Origin: Nyssa sinensis
Lineage: Eukaryota > Streptophyta > Magnoliopsida > Cornales > Nyssaceae
Direction: 5' to 3'
Length of the DNA stretch: 64,000 nt
Assembly (NCBI GenBank): GCA_008638375.1
Contig: CM018035.1
Span: 37,566,824-37,630,823 of the forward strand
Shown: piece after piece, positions 61,065-64,000 of the stretch
Numbering within the stretch: position 1 is the stretch's first letter
How the letters are laid out: each line of letters begins with the position of its first letter
Notes under the pieces: model-generated
The model's input: only the letters and a program-made list of their open reading frames with translations
The model's database searches: none
What the model was told of the DNA's origin: nothing
Position numbers and translations under genes: made by a program

Positions 61065-64000
61065 TGTCACGACCCGAAACCCACCCTATGCGGATCTCGT
61101 GTCGCGGGGCCGACCCGAAGGCCGTCCCTACTTTTTCCGTTCCTGTATCATAGTACTAACATGCAATGTACTAAAAATTTAAAACAATAAACAGCGGAAG
61201 TCATTTATTAAATACATGACATAGTTCTACATAATACAAAATGAGAACTAATCCGTAACCAGCACCCGGGGGTGGTGAATACATGGGAGAACTAACATAG
61301 ACTGATCAGTACTTCAAAATGTCCCCCTACGCTCTCAGACTCCTACTGGGGTCTCGCAGCGTCATCACCTGAAATGGGGGTAAGTGGGGTGGAATGAGCT
61401 ATGAAGCTCAGCAAGTAAACCAGATCTCCGACACTGGTATCGATGATTATAAAGAACGTGAATCCATGAATAAAATATGATAGCCAATCATAAGAAAGGA
61501 GATGCTGTGATAGCCAATGAGAACAGTTGCCATGATGGCCAATAAGTAGTGGGGCACAATATACAGTCAGAAGTAATGAATAAGCAGTGATAAGAGTTTT
61601 CTCAACAATAACCTGTCACAATGAGAATACTGCCACAATAAATCGTTTACAATCAAACCAATGAACAATGTAAGGTAATCCATAAGAAACAGTAGTCCAT
61701 AAGAAACAGTAATCCATAAGGTACAGTAGTCCATAAGGAACAGTAACCATTCAACAATATTTCCATAACAATAATCCAATGGAGATGCTTATAATCTGTA
61801 GTAGGGAATGGCAACCCCTCTGCGTAATTCGAGGCCCGGCATACCTCTCAGTTAAACTCACATCTTTTGCCACATGTCCGTTCACGGACTAGTTCGTCAC
61901 AGAAGCATCGGATGGATATTGTGACTGAGCACAATTCCAGCATTTATAAACATAGCATGATCATTGTGATTCCATAAGGAGTATGAAAATGGAATATCAT
62001 ATACACAGTAAAGCATAACAGTAAGCCTTTCAAGGCAGGGTTCATTTCAATAACAATAGTACAATAGTCAATCAATGTCCACAAGATAGAACAATATCGT
62101 ACTGTGGATAACAATAACATGAAGTACTTTCAGGAGTACAAATTTGGCAGTAAAGAGAATAAACTTGGCTTTAGAAACACCACATGGAAGAGAAAGTGAT
62201 CCACTTACCTCTATCGTGATTCTAACTCAGAAATCCGTGAAGGTACCCTTGCCTTTCGAGTTCCCTATATATCAGTGAGTACGTTTCAGAATAAATGCTA
62301 TTCATCAAATTTTATACCTTTCTATCATAAGTATTTCAAATACTATTTTAGACTTTACCATTGTGTCCGGAACGCCGAAGAAAGTTGGTTTAGGCTTTCG
62401 CGGAATTCCATTTGGACTTTTGTACTAAAAAGGGCAAAATAGTCATTTTGCACTTTTGCGGTATTTTATTCTTCGGGGTTCTGTCTCGTAAAACGGACCC
62501 CACCATTGGACTCAGAACGTCCGAGATAATAGGTTTTGACTATTCATTTGTGTCTTTTGGACTTCGTTTGACCTCTTTTTGGAATAGGGGCATTATTGTA
62601 AAATTAATATTTAATTAATTTTTTATACTTGGGCAACAGTGTAATTTTCCAAACTATTTGGGGCCGGTTCACAATTACTAAAAGCTGCGGTCTGAACCAG
62701 TGGGTTCAGACCTAAAAACCCTAAACCGGTCAGTCCTTGCTCTGAACCAAACGGTTCACTTCATATGAAAAACCGGATTCCAATAACCTAATTTCCTATC
62801 CCTATCCAGGGTTCGGATAACCTCAAACCCATTTCCCATTTCTTATCTTCACAACCAAACAACCCAAAACCCTTTTAAATTAAAGACTCAAAACGACACA
62901 GCTTCGGTTAACCGTTTATGTCCGGTCGGGTACCGACCCGATCCAAACCCGGATCCATCCCAGTTTTGACCCGATAGCCCCACGCTTTTCCGATCGTCTT
63001 CCCCACGTCTCCGGTAGGGTTCCGGCGTGTACAGTCACCTTCTCCGGCGACGGTGACTCACTTTCCGGTGAGATTTCAACCCTTTTTAAATGTCATTCTC
63101 TTCCCCTTCTCCTAAGGATTTCAAATCCATTTTCCATTTCCTTTAAATCCCTTCATAACTTCACGAAATAGAGCCTAAGTATCTCCGGCCGATTTTCCGG
63201 TGACCCATATCCTTCCTATTTCGTGACTATTTGTACACTGTTTTGACCCTAATCCATATTAAATGGTTTCCTGCACCTCTAAGGATTATTTTCATAAACA
63301 AACATCAAAGTTTTAAGCATGAATTCATGGAACCCGAAATTATCCATGAAACCTGCAACTTGGAATATCTCCATGGTTTCTAAACCTTTTTCTATCATTT
63401 TTCTTGCATTTAAAAGCTAGAAGCATGCTTATTAAGACCCTGAATTTAGATCAAATATACATGCTTAAAATCTCAAAAACAGAACTTGATGTACATACCT
63501 GGGTTTCGGATTTCAGCTCCCTATGACCTTCCCAATCCTCTCTGTTTCTGCTTCAATATTTCTTTCTTCTTCTCTCCTTCAGTTCCTAACTCTCCCTTTT
63601 CTTTTCTAACCTCTCATCACTCAAACCCGTGCATATATACACATATACAAAGACCCACCGCCTCTTCTCTCTCTACCTTATCTCTCTCTCTCTCTCTCTC
63701 TTGCAGTCATCCTTGACTGCAGAGAACTGCCCTTTTAACCCTAGCCACCCACGTACCTCATATACATATATATATTTACATATATACATATATCACTTAC
63801 ACACACCCACCACCTTTATCAAGGTCGGTTGGTGGGTTTCCCAAACACACACAAACACACAGTGATGCACACACACACACACAGTGATGCACACACCCAC
63901 TGATTTTTGTTTTGGAAGCTTCCTTTCCTTTTTCTTTCTTCATTTAATTTTATACACATAATACATTATATACATAATACATTTATATTATATATATATA
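61065..64000 (-). mobile_element. Family A LTR, right end outside window
   Basis: It starts exactly like LTRs 1-3 (tgtcacgacccgaaaccc) and is colinear with them to the window end, with the inverted repeat near 62689. By eye it is closer to LTRs 1-3 than to the F LTR at 54989, and no primer site precedes it, so it is probably a separate insertion into F rather than F's own 5' LTR. It has one cagcggaagtc copy instead of three and an added 17-bp minisatellite. Confidence 0.85.
61675..61745. repeat. 17-bp tandem repeat, four copies
   Basis: Units of the form gtartccataagraaca start at 61675, 61692, 61709 and 61726. LTRs 1-3 have a single related stretch at this place (gaattataaggaatagtg near 14999), so this is an expansion in this LTR. 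Confidence 0.88.

Noticed and set aside
54989..64000. Reading 54989-58233 and 61065 onward as the two LTRs of one element
   Set aside because: The 61065 LTR is closer to LTRs 1-3 than to the 54989 LTR, and no primer site abuts it. Kept as an alternative only.

Overview
The window is plant nuclear DNA and consists almost wholly of nested LTR retrotransposons. The evidence is Ty3/gypsy polyproteins ending in a GPY/F module plus chromodomain (the Tekay/Del type of chromovirus, as I recognise it), initiator-Met-tRNA primer sites (TGGTATCAGAGC), LTRs of about 3.0-3.4 kb with 5-bp target duplications, and a Ty1/copia fragment. No intact host gene is visible. The species cannot be named from the sequence; a seed plant, probably a eudicot, is my inference.

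Left part (1-12460): the end of a plus-strand LTR (family C, 1-2756), then AT-rich spacer. A MITE-like repeat there is split by an old solo LTR of family A (3351-10119), which is itself split by a solo LTR related to family B (3445-6835, target duplication actaa). Spacer with one possible host exon follows (10345-12460).

Centre (12461-46635): one minus-strand chromovirus, element B. Its left (3') LTR is split by a tandem family A structure, LTR-interior-LTR-interior-LTR (14323-33973), flanked by one target duplication, cccgg. Its right (5') LTR is split by a solo LTR of its own family (41726-44750, target duplication ttcgt). Element B's gag-pol (35209-40177) is broken mainly by TAG codons. 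The two family A gag-pol copies are young: the right copy has one frame break and the left has four.

Right part (46636-64000): spacer, then a Ty1/copia fragment (short LTR, primer site, gag) cut by a plus-strand gypsy element E (48187-53682). E is cut inside its reverse transcriptase by a minus-strand LTR of family D (53683-54988). D is cut by an A-like LTR F with a non-coding interior (54989-61064), which is in turn cut by another family A LTR (61065 to the window end).

The genes serve only element replication: Gag packages the RNA, the protease cuts the polyprotein, reverse transcriptase/RNase H copies RNA from the tRNA primer and polypurine tract, and integrase with its chromodomain inserts the copy. 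The least ordinary observations are the three-LTR tandem whose middle LTR differs from the outer pair, the near-exclusive use of TAG among premature stops in the two older gypsy elements, and tRNA-like modules lying antisense at matching places in several LTR families.
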